This document shows positions 36,037 through 44,318 of a stretch of 64,000 bases of DNA, in pieces. Within the stretch, counting starts at the first letter, position 1. Each line of letters opens with the position of its first letter. Position numbers and translations under genes: made by a program. This DNA comes from an uncultured Verrucomicrobiota bacterium (GTDB lineage: Bacteria; Verrucomicrobiota; Verrucomicrobiia; Limisphaerales; UBA9464): assembly GCA_903821635.1 (NCBI GenBank), contig CAIJLV010000051.1, positions 1 through 64,000 of the forward strand, read 5' to 3'. Under the pieces are notes generated by a model. It was not told the origin of the DNA and ran no database searches. It was given only the letters and a program-made list of their open reading frames with translations.

Positions 36037-36717
36037 TCAGCGCAGAAAAACGACTTGAGTGCGCGCCATGTGGTCGTGCAGCGCCCGTTTTTCCGGACTT
36101 AGCAAGATCATCAGATAACCCAACCCAAAGGTTAGTTTGCTGATCCAGTCGGCGCCTTGCCGTCCTAGGGCCTGCCGCCAACTGATAGGAGAACCGTCGA
36201 GGCGGACGACGCGGAGGCCAAAGATCCGCTTGCCGGGGGTGGCACCGCGCAGGGCGTTGAAGAGCACGAAATAGGCGAACGTGAGCGGAATTTCGATCGC
36301 CCCCATCACCAACAGGTAATGGCCCAAAATTTTGAAGTCCGGGCTGGCGGATTTGACCTGGGCTTGGGCGGCTTCCTGCAAGCGTCCCAACTCTTCCGCC
36401 CAAGGCAGGGTGACAAACGTCACCAGGCAGACCAGAAACAGCCAATCAAACAGGTAGGCGGCCAAGCGCACCAAGAAGCCGGCCGGTCGCAGAACCGGCG
36501 TTTCCGACGGGACGACGGGTGGGGGCGCGGTGGGTTGAGGCAGATCCCACTTCAACTCCTCACGGCTGCCCGCCGGTAGCCAGCGCCGCTCGTCACTGCG
36601 CCAAACTGGGGTGCCGGGGGCGAGGCGGGCATCCTCGGACCATTGCCGGATTTCTTCCAGCGAAGCCGGGCCGTATTCGTGTCCATCGCCACCGATGATT
36701 TTATATTCCACCGCCAT
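36037..36717 (-). CDS. GYF_2 - RDD domain membrane protein
   Basis: A 226-residue protein. The N-terminal GYF_2 (DUF4339) domain (about 1-58) has the usual GYF-like core YGPASLEEIRQW and WLPA. A proline-rich linker precedes a C-terminal RDD membrane domain (about 90-226) with the R and D residues in PAGFLVRLAAYLFDWLFLV and the block GATPGKRIFGLRVVRLDG. RDD proteins are small transporters or membrane proteins of mostly unknown function. ATG 36717 is chosen because the upstream extension is not domain-like. It follows a second GYF_2 protein by 45 bp on the same strand, so the two are probably co-transcribed. Confidence 0.85.
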   Translation of the reverse strand: MAVEYKIIGGDGHEYGPASLEEIRQWSEDARLAPGTPVWRSDERRWLPAGSREELKWDLPQPTAPPPVVPSETPVLRPAGFLVRLAAYLFDWLFLVCLVTFVTLPWAEELGRLQEAAQAQVKSASPDFKILGHYLLVMGAIEIPLTFAYFVLFNALRGATPGKRIFGLRVVRLDGSPISWRQALGRQGADWISKLTFGLGYLMILLSPEKRALHDHMARTQVVFLR

Positions 36718-36762
36718 GATTTCGCGCTGGATAGCGGCGGAAACGAGGCGTCGCAAATGGAA

Positions 36763-37368
36763 TCAGTCCCCGCGCATCCGCTTTTGGAGGTCGCGGGCGA
36801 TTTGAAACCCCTTGAACACCTCAAATAACGCCCACGCCCGGATGGCCGTGGCGAACCAAGCGGCGGCCAGCGCGGCATCCAATAGGCGCAGCGCTACGAG
36901 GACGGCGCCGATGATGAAGGCCCACTGTTTTCCGCGATGAGCAAAAACGCCGACCGCCAGCAACGCCGGGCCGAAAATGATGAGCCGCACCACGGCTCCG
37001 GGAGGGGCGCCTTCGCCCCCGAAGAGCGCCATCAACCCGAACACCAACTCCATGCCGGCGATCCACCAGAACCAACTGCCGTGCGCCCGCATTTCAGCGA
37101 CCCGATTCGGGTCCATGTCGGCGAGGGTGAGTCCGCGTCCGCGCGTCGTTCGGGCGGATTCGTCGCTCACTGGGGTGGCTGGAGCACTGTTCGGCCAGGT
37201 AAACTCCTGATAGTCGCCTGCCGGGGACCAAGTCGCGCTGTCGCTCCGCGACATTTGGGTTTCGCGCGCGAGGCGGCCTTCGTTGATCCAGCCCTGAATT
37301 TCCTCCCGGGTGCTGGGGCCATAGGTCTGGCCGTCACTGGCCACGATCGAGTAGGTGGACTGCGTCAT
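36763..37368 (-). CDS. GYF_2-domain membrane protein, paralogue of the next gene
   Basis: A 201-residue protein. Residues 1-60 form a GYF_2 (DUF4339) domain (STYSIVASDGQTYGPSTREE, WSPAGDYQEF) that aligns well with the domain of the neighbouring RDD protein. The rest holds about three to four hydrophobic segments (WFWWIAGMELVFGLMALFGG, LIIFGPALLAVGVFAHRG, FIIGAVLVALRLLDAALAA) and a basic C-terminus. It has no RDD signature, so only the soluble domain is shared. It is first in a two-gene operon. Function unknown; GYF-like domains bind proline-rich peptides in some proteins. Confidence 0.8.
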   Translation of the reverse strand: MTQSTYSIVASDGQTYGPSTREEIQGWINEGRLARETQMSRSDSATWSPAGDYQEFTWPNSAPATPVSDESARTTRGRGLTLADMDPNRVAEMRAHGSWFWWIAGMELVFGLMALFGGEGAPPGAVVRLIIFGPALLAVGVFAHRGKQWAFIIGAVLVALRLLDAALAAAWFATAIRAWALFEVFKGFQIARDLQKRMRGD

Positions 37369-37482
37369 GAGATTGCTGCGTCAGCGGCTAATCGTTTTTC
37401 GGCTGGCGTTCAACGCCGAAGTGGCGCGTCAAAAACGCTCTTGTCTCCGGAATAACCGCTGCTAGCGTCGCCACTTCAATTT

Positions 37483-37776
37483 ATGAAGTCAGACATTCAT
37501 CCGAAGAATTACCGGCTAATGATTTTTCGGGATTCCTCGAATTCGCAGCAGTTCCTTACCCGTTCCTGCGCCCACACGAACCTGTCGGCAAAGTGGGAAG
37601 ACGGTAACGAGTATCCGCTCTATTTGATGGGCATCTCGGCCTTCAGCCATCCCTTCTACACCGGTCAGCAGAAATTTGTCGATACCGCGGGTCGCGTCGA
37701 CAAGTTTACCCAGCGCGCCGCCAAGACGGCCGAAATGCAGGCGGCCAAAGCGGCCGGCGGCAAGAAAAAGGCTTAG
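37483..37776 (+). CDS. rpmE2: 50S ribosomal protein L31 type B
   Basis: A ribosomal large-subunit protein of 97 residues. MKSDIHPKNY and the block SHPFYTGQQKFVDTAGRVDKF are diagnostic. The zinc-binding CxxC of type A L31 is absent, so this is the zinc-free (C-minus) type B. It has a longer Ala/Lys-rich tail (AAKAAGGKKKA) than most homologues. No Shine-Dalgarno is evident upstream. It is followed by a terminator and then prfA, a common rpmE-prfA arrangement. Confidence 0.95.
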   Translation: MKSDIHPKNYRLMIFRDSSNSQQFLTRSCAHTNLSAKWEDGNEYPLYLMGISAFSHPFYTGQQKFVDTAGRVDKFTQRAAKTAEMQAAKAAGGKKKA

Positions 37777-37789
37777 TTTTCGTTCCTCA

Positions 37790-37834
37790 AACCGCCCGCC
37801 GACTGGCTCGCCAGTTGCCGGGCGGTTTTGTTTT
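37790..37834 (+). terminator. Rho-independent terminator after rpmE2
   Basis: Stem AACCGCCCG (37790-37798) and CGGGCGGTT (37819-37827) with an inner hairpin ACTGG/CCAGT and a trailing T-rich run. It separates the L31 gene from prfA. Confidence 0.88.
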
Positions 37835-37858
37835 GCCTGTTTGCGGCCTGCCCGTGTC

Positions 37859-38938
37859 ATGGATCTACACCCCTTCGTCGCCCATTTCCGCCAGCGTTTC
37901 GCCGAGGTTGAAGCCCGGCTCAGCGCGCCGGACGCCTTCGCCAACCCGCAGAAGGGACAAGAACTGACCCGCGAACACGCTCGGTTGAAGGACTTGGTCG
38001 AAACGGGAGCCGCGTTTCTGAAGGCTGAGACCGAACTCGCGGAAAATCGCGCCCTGCTGGCCACCGAACTGCCGGGTTCGGAAATGGCCACCCTGGCGGC
38101 CGAGGAAATTCAACGGCTGGAATCGGTCCACGCTCGCCTTGCTCAACGGCTCAAGGAAGGGATTGTGCCGCCGAGTCCGACCGATTCGCGCAACTCGATC
38201 CTCGAAATTCGCGCCGCTGCCGGTGGGGCCGAAAGCGCCTTGTTCGCGGCCGACTTGCTCCGGATGTATCAACGCTACGCCGAAGCCAAGGGGTGGAAAT
38301 TCGAAGTCATGGACGCAAGTCCCTCCGATCTCGGTGGCTACAAGGACATCGTGGTCGGCGTCAGCGGTCTGGAAATCTACAAACGGCTGAAATTTGAGTC
38401 CGGCGTCCACCGCGTGCAGCGCGTGCCAGCCACCGAAGCCCAAGGTCGCATCCATACCAGCACAGTGACTGTGGCGGTGATGCCCGAAGCTCAAGAAATT
38501 GACGTCGTCATTAAGCCGGAGGACTTGGAGATCAATGTCTGCCGCGCGGGTGGCCACGGCGGTCAGGGCGTGAACACCACAGACTCGGCCGTGCGCATCC
38601 TGCACCGGCCTACTGGGACGGAAGTGCGGTGTCAGGACGAGCGTTCTCAGCTCAAAAACAAAGCCAAGGCAATGATCGTGCTGCGTTCCCGTCTGTTGGA
38701 TCGCAAGCTGGCGGAGGAGGCCGAAAAGGTGGCCAAGGAACGCAAGGATCAAGTCGGCAGTGGAGAACGCAGCGAGAAGAGTCGAACTTACAATTTCCCG
38801 CAGAATCGGATTACGGATCACCGCGTCAACGTCACGCTCTACAACCTAAGCGCCGTGATCGACGGGGACTTGGATCCGCTGCTTGAGCCGCTGATGGCCG
38901 ACGAAATGCAGCGCAAACTGGCGGAACTCAAGCTGTAG
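37859..38938 (+). CDS. prfA: peptide chain release factor 1
   Basis: Class I release factor that recognises UAA and UAG and triggers hydrolysis of peptidyl-tRNA. The 359 residues match the family length. The RF1-type anticodon tripeptide PAT lies in VQRVPATEAQGRIH, and the catalytic GGQ motif in GGHGGQGVNTTDSA. The conserved CQDERSQLKNKAKAM and SRTYNFPQNRITDHRVN blocks are present. The ATG at 37859 starts MDLHPFVAHF, and upstream in-frame sequence overlaps rpmE2. The usual downstream partner prmC is missing; a convergent RNA methyltransferase gene follows instead. Confidence 0.97.
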   Translation: MDLHPFVAHFRQRFAEVEARLSAPDAFANPQKGQELTREHARLKDLVETGAAFLKAETELAENRALLATELPGSEMATLAAEEIQRLESVHARLAQRLKEGIVPPSPTDSRNSILEIRAAAGGAESALFAADLLRMYQRYAEAKGWKFEVMDASPSDLGGYKDIVVGVSGLEIYKRLKFESGVHRVQRVPATEAQGRIHTSTVTVAVMPEAQEIDVVIKPEDLEINVCRAGGHGGQGVNTTDSAVRILHRPTGTEVRCQDERSQLKNKAKAMIVLRSRLLDRKLAEEAEKVAKERKDQVGSGERSEKSRTYNFPQNRITDHRVNVTLYNLSAVIDGDLDPLLEPLMADEMQRKLAELKL

Positions 38939-38995
38939 TGCCGGTCTCTGGCCCACAGAGCCGAGGGGCCTGCTAAACTTCGCCCGCGGGGCGCT

Positions 38996-40594
38996 TCAGC
39001 GGACCAACGCTCGCTTGGCCGGCTTGCGATACACTTCCAAGCGGCAATCGAAGCCGCCCATATCCACGGTGCGGGAATATTCCAACTCCAGCGTCGGCGG
39101 GATGGCGATTTGCCTGATCGGATTGGGAAATACCAGCCGGCCGCCGGGTTGCAACACCGTCCCGGCTACGGTGAGCAGATCTGCCAGCAAGCCACGCAAA
39201 TCGGAAATCCGAACTCGCATTCCCATGGGCGGATTGGTGATCATTAGCGTGGCGGTGTTTGGGCCCAGACCCGGGATTTGGGCAAAGTCGCGGAAGTCCG
39301 CTTCGGTGAACTGGGTCCGCACAGTGGACAGGTTCGCGGCGGCGAAATTGCGCTGACTGACGGCGAGCGCTTCTGGGCTGAGATCCGTCCCCAAGACCCG
39401 CCGCACCCCGCCGAGCAGGGCGCGCTCAATGAGCTCCTGACCCGAGCCGCAAAAGGGGTCCCAAATGACTTCGTTTTCTCCGGGTCCGGCCAGCCAAGCG
39501 AGGCACGCTGCCAGCGGTGGATGCGACGCCGCCGGGACATCGCCTTGACGATAAAACAGGCGCGGATCTGGCTTCAGTTTGGGCACGAGTTCGGCCCTGG
39601 CGCCCCGATCCGTGGCGTGGATCTCAATCGTCCACGGGGCCTCGTTGGGATCGTTCAAAAGCTCGGGGCACAGCTCGTAAGCGCGCTCGGCCAGTTGTCG
39701 CACGGCCGCCCGCAGATGTCCCCGACCCACGAATTCCAAACGGTAACGGATTGCCCCCTGGGTGAGCGCTTGGAGCAACGTGCGGGATCGGGCGGAAGTG
39801 ATCAACCCGGCCAACCGCTCAATGAGCTCTGCCTCGTGGGTGCCGTTCACGGAGCCCAGCGCCAAGCCCACCGTTTCAAAGCACCGGAGCCGATACACAT
39901 CGGCCAGTGAAAAGGGGGCCAAGGGGGCGAGCACGACCAAGCCCGGGTGGACTTCGACGAGGCGGAACTGGGCCCGCACCGGTGGGGAATCTTGCAGTTC
40001 CGCGGCGACGATTTCCTCCAGCCCACGCCGGCCCCGGAGATGCACCGCCACCCCGGCGAACTGGGGGAGTTGGGCGGAGAAGTTCACTGTGCTCGCCTGG
40101 CCATCCCGGGCTAGGCGAGCCTTGATCTTTTGTTCGGCGTGCCGCAGCGAGCCGGCGGCTCCGGCCGGCAGGGTGTCCAACGTGGCGGTGCCGCCGATCT
40201 TGCCGAGGGCCTGACCGAGAAACCGCTGCTCCCGTTCGCTCGAAGTCGTGCGCAGGAGGGACAGCAGTTCCGATTCATCCGCCGAACCGGCCCCCAGTTT
40301 GGGCAGCGCGTTCATGGCGTAGCGGCGCACCTTTTCCGCGGGATCTTTGAGGAGTGAACGGAGCCAAGCGCGGGCGGCCGCCTGTTGCGGCGCCGTGCCG
40401 GACTCGGCGAAGACCACGCTGACAGCCCGGATCACGCCGACCCGTTCGATCCGTTCCTGCGCGCCAGCTTGGTCGAAGCGGGGCACCTCGACATCCCACA
40501 GTTGGGCGCAAGTCTGGGTGCGCAGTTGACGGTAAAGTTCCCGGGCAGGTTTCGGGGCGGGGCGATTCTGTTGGTGGTCGGCGGGCAGGGACAT
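38996..40594 (-). CDS. HEAT-repeat / THUMP-like RNA methyltransferase fusion
   Basis: A 532-residue protein. Residues about 30-145 contain HEAT-like helical repeats (ARAWLRSLLKDPAEKVRRYAMNALPKLG). Residues about 160-300 resemble a THUMP/ferredoxin-like RNA-binding region (VAVHLRGRRGLEEIVAAEL). The C-terminal third is a Rossmann methyltransferase of the UPF0020/RlmL-Trm14 kind: DPFCGSGQELIERAL is motif I and ITNPPMGMRV is the NPPY-like catalytic motif. The family makes N2-methylguanosine in rRNA or tRNA. ATG 40594 is used because the upstream extension overlaps the divergent promoter region. The HEAT part in front of such an enzyme is uncommon. The target RNA is unknown. Confidence 0.82.
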   Translation of the reverse strand: MSLPADHQQNRPAPKPARELYRQLRTQTCAQLWDVEVPRFDQAGAQERIERVGVIRAVSVVFAESGTAPQQAAARAWLRSLLKDPAEKVRRYAMNALPKLGAGSADESELLSLLRTTSSEREQRFLGQALGKIGGTATLDTLPAGAAGSLRHAEQKIKARLARDGQASTVNFSAQLPQFAGVAVHLRGRRGLEEIVAAELQDSPPVRAQFRLVEVHPGLVVLAPLAPFSLADVYRLRCFETVGLALGSVNGTHEAELIERLAGLITSARSRTLLQALTQGAIRYRLEFVGRGHLRAAVRQLAERAYELCPELLNDPNEAPWTIEIHATDRGARAELVPKLKPDPRLFYRQGDVPAASHPPLAACLAWLAGPGENEVIWDPFCGSGQELIERALLGGVRRVLGTDLSPEALAVSQRNFAAANLSTVRTQFTEADFRDFAQIPGLGPNTATLMITNPPMGMRVRISDLRGLLADLLTVAGTVLQPGGRLVFPNPIRQIAIPPTLELEYSRTVDMGGFDCRLEVYRKPAKRALVR

Positions 40595-40769
40595 CGTGGT
40601 TAATGCGAGCGGCGAGTAACTTGCCCGGAAGTTCGCGTCCGGGCCAATGCGAACTTGCCGCGGCCATCGGGGCGGAATTTGACGCGTTAAGTTTACCTTT
40701 CTTGCCAGATAGCTTCGGTGAAGCACCTTCCCCCGCCTTGGCCGCGGGAGCAGCGGGGCGCAGGAGAAT

Positions 40770-43010
40770 ATGCAAACCAGCAATTCAAGGTCGGATTCGG
40801 CGAGTCAGGCGGGGGAGCACGAATCGTCGGCCCAAGCCCTCGTGCAATTGGGCCGGTTGGCGGGCGTGGAGGTCGGGTTAGCCCGTGCCCGCCTCGCGGT
40901 GAAACAAGCCACCCGGGAAACAGGCGGCGCCCCGCTGGAGGAGTTGCAGCAGGCGGCCGAGTGGGTGGGGCTCAGGGCGACGTTGGTCCGGCTTTCAGTG
41001 GCGGACGCCATGAGTCGGGCCCGCTCAGACTGCCCGCTCATCGCTTGGAGCCCACTGGAGTCCCGCTGGCTAATCGTGCAACGCATGGGACTGTTTCGGG
41101 CGCGGGTGTCCGATTCCCTGCTGCCGGGGGCGGGGTTGGCGGTGACGCGGGCTGAATTGGCCCGCCGGTTGGGCGTTCCGTCGGCCGCCGAATCGGTTGA
41201 TTTTGCAGTGGTTAACTCGGAGCGCCCCGCGGACTTGATCGCCCGGGAACCGGTTTCTCATCCGGATGCACCGCTGTCTGGGGGCGGGGCCGAACCCGCG
41301 GCCACCGCGGCCCATGAGCATCCGTTTCCGTGGCGGCGATTTGGATCGCTGTTAGCGGGGGAAATTCGCGACATCCGCGTGTTTGTGAGCTTCAGCCTGC
41401 TGGCGGCACTGCTCTATCTGTCGGTGCCGCTGGCGGTGGATGCACTGGTGAGCCACTTGGCGTTCGGGAGTGATGCCCGGCCGTTTGTGCAGGCGGTGGT
41501 GATGGTGAGTCTGGGGTTGTTGTTGTGCCTGGCCGTCGCGGCGGTGATTCGCGGTTTCAAACATTACTTGGCGGAGGTGATCCAGCGGCGGATTTTTGTC
41601 CGGCTGGTCGCGGATTTGGGGCATCGCCTGCCGCGGGTGAAACCGGAATCGTTGGACGGGCAGCACGGCCCCGAGTTGGTCAACCGGTTCTTGGACGTGG
41701 TGACTTTGCAGAAGGCCTCGGCCATGCTGTTGATGGACGGTTTGGATGCTGCCTTTAGCATGTTGATAGGCATGATTCTATTGGGATTGTTTCATCCGCT
41801 GCTGCTGGTGTTAGTGCTGGTGCTGGTGGGGTTGCTCTGGGTGGTTTTGGTGTTCATGGCCCGCGGGGCGGTGACTACCAGCATCGTGGAATCGCGGGCG
41901 AAATATGCCGTCGTGCATTGGTTTGAAGAGGTGTCCCGGTATCCGCACCTGTTCAAAGGCCCCGGCGGTTATGAGCTGGCTTGGGACCGCGCGGATCAGT
42001 TGGCCCGGACGTATCTCGACGCTCGCCGGCAACATTTTCGCATCCTGATTCGGCAGGTCGGCGGTATTCTGAGTCTGGAGGTGCTCGCGACGGTGGCGTT
42101 GCTGATGGTGGGCGGAGTGCTGGTGCTGCGGCAGGAATTGACCCTCGGCCAACTAGTCGCCAGTGAACTGACCGTTACCACCATCGTGGCGGCGCTGGCC
42201 AAACTGCCAAAGCAGATCGAAACGTGGTATGACGCAATGGCGGCCATGGACAAGGTGGGGCACATCGTCGATTTGGAAACGGAACGGGAGGATGGCGACG
42301 TGCCGGCGCCGATGACGCAACCCGCCACAGTGCAGGTCCAAGGAGCGGCCTTTGAATTTCAACCGGATCGGCCCCTGTTCGACCAGTTGAGTTTTCAGGT
42401 GGGGGCTGGGGAGTCGGCCGCCTTGGTCGGTCCCCAAGGCAGCGGGGCTAGCACCTTGCTCGCCCTCGTCTTTGCGCTGCGCCCGCTCGAACGCGGTTTC
42501 ATCAGCATCAACGGCTTGGACGTGCGGAACTGGAACCTGCAACGACTGCGCTCGCAGGTCATGTTGTTGCGGGGCACCGACCTCATGGATGGCTCGGTTG
42601 CCGAAAATCTCCGCCTCGGCCGAGCCGACCTAGGGTATGACGAAGTGCGCCTCGCCCTCGAAAAAGTGGGGTTGTTTGAAACGGTCATGGCCCTGCCGTT
42701 GGGCATGGATACCCCGCTGTTTTCCGGGGGCTTGCCGCTGTCCAGTCGCCAACGCATCCGACTGTTGGTGGCCCGGGCGCTGGTGCAAAAACCGAAACTG
42801 CTCCTAGTAGACGAATTGCTCGACGGGTTGGACGCGGAGACGTTTGCGGGTCTGGTCGATTGCGTCTTCGCCCCGGCGTCGGGCTGGACCTTGCTCGTTT
42901 CTACGCGCGATCCGGCGGTGGTCGCTCGCTGCCAACACGTCGTCCGCTTGGATGAAAACTGCGGGGCCAACAGCGCTCCAGCGAACGCTTCCGGCACTTC
43001 TACCTCCTGA
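40770..43010 (+). CDS. type I secretion-like ABC transporter with degenerate peptidase and ATPase motifs
   Basis: A 746-residue protein with the layout of HlyB/peptidase-containing exporters. A C39-like N-terminal domain (about 20-150) lacks the catalytic Cys and His. An ABC type-1 membrane domain follows (about 190-460, six helices, from DIRVFVSFSLLAALLYLSVP) and then a nucleotide-binding domain (about 525-735). The ATPase is degenerate: Walker A reads GPQGSGAST at 554-562, with Ala where the essential Lys should be; the signature is LSSRQ at 657-661 instead of LSGGQ; and the H-loop reads VSTRD near 710-714 without His. Walker B (LLLVDE, D681-E682) is intact. It is first in an operon with HlyD and TolC homologues. 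It may bind ATP weakly, need a partner ATPase, or be non-canonical. Confidence 0.9.
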   Translation: MQTSNSRSDSASQAGEHESSAQALVQLGRLAGVEVGLARARLAVKQATRETGGAPLEELQQAAEWVGLRATLVRLSVADAMSRARSDCPLIAWSPLESRWLIVQRMGLFRARVSDSLLPGAGLAVTRAELARRLGVPSAAESVDFAVVNSERPADLIAREPVSHPDAPLSGGGAEPAATAAHEHPFPWRRFGSLLAGEIRDIRVFVSFSLLAALLYLSVPLAVDALVSHLAFGSDARPFVQAVVMVSLGLLLCLAVAAVIRGFKHYLAEVIQRRIFVRLVADLGHRLPRVKPESLDGQHGPELVNRFLDVVTLQKASAMLLMDGLDAAFSMLIGMILLGLFHPLLLVLVLVLVGLLWVVLVFMARGAVTTSIVESRAKYAVVHWFEEVSRYPHLFKGPGGYELAWDRADQLARTYLDARRQHFRILIRQVGGILSLEVLATVALLMVGGVLVLRQELTLGQLVASELTVTTIVAALAKLPKQIETWYDAMAAMDKVGHIVDLETEREDGDVPAPMTQPATVQVQGAAFEFQPDRPLFDQLSFQVGAGESAALVGPQGSGASTLLALVFALRPLERGFISINGLDVRNWNLQRLRSQVMLLRGTDLMDGSVAENLRLGRADLGYDEVRLALEKVGLFETVMALPLGMDTPLFSGGLPLSSRQRIRLLVARALVQKPKLLLVDELLDGLDAETFAGLVDCVFAPASGWTLLVSTRDPAVVARCQHVVRLDENCGANSAPANASGTSTS

Positions 43011-43013
43011 GCC

Positions 43014-44318
43014 ATGAGTCAACTCAAGCATCCTGCCGCCGGGGCTGAACCCCAAGTGAACCGGACCGATTTCCTGCCGGCGATGGCCTTGGTCGGCTCC
43101 ACGCTCTTGGCCCGGCGCCTAGCCGCGGGTTTGGTCTTGGCGTTTGGGCTGGCGCTCGTAGCGGTGGTCGTCCTGCCTTGGCGTCAGTTTGTGCACGGCA
43201 CCGGCCGAGTGACGGCCTTTGATCCTTTGGATCGGCGGGTGAATCTGGAGGCCCAAGTCGCCGGCCGCGTCCGGCAACTGCGGGTGGTCGAAGGGCAGCG
43301 CGTGCGGGCCGGCGAAGTGGTTGCGGAGCTACAGGACAACGATCCGAACCTGCTCCAAAATCTCAGTCTGCAACGCGACGCGGTGGCGTCCCGCCGGGCG
43401 TTTGCCAGTCGCCGGGTGGAAGATCTCGCCATCCAACTTGCCCAACAGGAACTGGCGCAATTACAGGCGCTGGATATTGCCCGCCAGCGCGTGGCTGCGG
43501 CTCGCACTGCGGCGGACACGGCCCGACTCAACTTCGACCGCAGCCGAAACTTGGAGGCCAAGGGGTTGGTGTCCCGTCGTGATTTCGAGCTGGCGACCCT
43601 GGCTCGCGATAGCACGGCGGCGGACTTCGCGAGCGCGGAAGCGACCTTGAAACGGACTGAAAATGATTTTCAGGCGATGCTGGCTGGACTCCGGGCGCAA
43701 CGCGCCACGGCCCAGGGCGACGTGGCGGCGGCGGACCGTGAACTCGCGGGCACGGAGATCACCCTCAGCCAAAATCAGCGCCAAGTGGTGACCGCTCCAC
43801 GCGACGGGATTGTGCTCAGCGTGGGCGTGACCGATGGCTCTTACCTGCGACCGGGTTCGCTCATCTGCACGCTCATTCCCGAGACCGATCGCCGCTTCGT
43901 CGAACTCTGGCTGGACGGCAACGACGTGCCGCTGGTGCGGCCCCGCGGTGAGACCAACGGCGTGGTCGTGCCGGGCAGCCCGGTGCGGTTACAGTTTGAA
44001 GGCTGGCCAGCCATTCAAGTGGTGGGGTGGCCTGGCGTGGCCGTGGGCACCTTCGGCGGCGAAGTGGTGTTTGTGGATGCCGCTGATGATGGCAAAGGCC
44101 GCTTCCGCGTTGTGGTCGCGCCCCGGCCGGATATCCGGCGGCGGGACGGCCGCGACGTGACGCTCGACTGGCCGTCCACCCGTTGGCTGCGGCAGGGCGC
44201 CCGGGCCAACGGCTGGGTGATGCTGGAGCAGGTGCCGCTGTGGCGCGAAATTTGGCGGCAGTTGAACGGCTTTCCGCCGGTTGTCACCGATGGCGAGCCC
44301 GACAAATTCAAGCGATGA
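43014..44318 (+). CDS. HlyD-family periplasmic adaptor
   Basis: A 434-residue membrane-fusion protein. One N-terminal TM helix (about 36-60, GLVLAFGLALVAVVVLPW) anchors it in the inner membrane. A lipoyl-like half motif (VAGRVRQLRVVEGQRVRAGE, about 82-101) leads into a long alpha-helical hairpin (about 110-240) rich in Ala, Gln and Arg. The second lipoyl half (VTAPRDGIVLSVGVTDGSYL) and beta-barrel (about 270-400) follow. It would bridge the inner-membrane ABC protein to the TolC-type channel. The gene begins 3 bp after the ABC stop and overlaps the TolC gene start by four bases, which supports one operon and one complex. Confidence 0.92.
   Translation: MSQLKHPAAGAEPQVNRTDFLPAMALVGSTLLARRLAAGLVLAFGLALVAVVVLPWRQFVHGTGRVTAFDPLDRRVNLEAQVAGRVRQLRVVEGQRVRAGEVVAELQDNDPNLLQNLSLQRDAVASRRAFASRRVEDLAIQLAQQELAQLQALDIARQRVAAARTAADTARLNFDRSRNLEAKGLVSRRDFELATLARDSTAADFASAEATLKRTENDFQAMLAGLRAQRATAQGDVAAADRELAGTEITLSQNQRQVVTAPRDGIVLSVGVTDGSYLRPGSLICTLIPETDRRFVELWLDGNDVPLVRPRGETNGVVVPGSPVRLQFEGWPAIQVVGWPGVAVGTFGGEVVFVDAADDGKGRFRVVVAPRPDIRRRDGRDVTLDWPSTRWLRQGARANGWVMLEQVPLWREIWRQLNGFPPVVTDGEPDKFKR

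Noticed and set aside
40678-40720. Promoter starting with TTGACG before the ABC operon
   Set aside because: No -10 hexamer with acceptable match lies 16-18 bp downstream.
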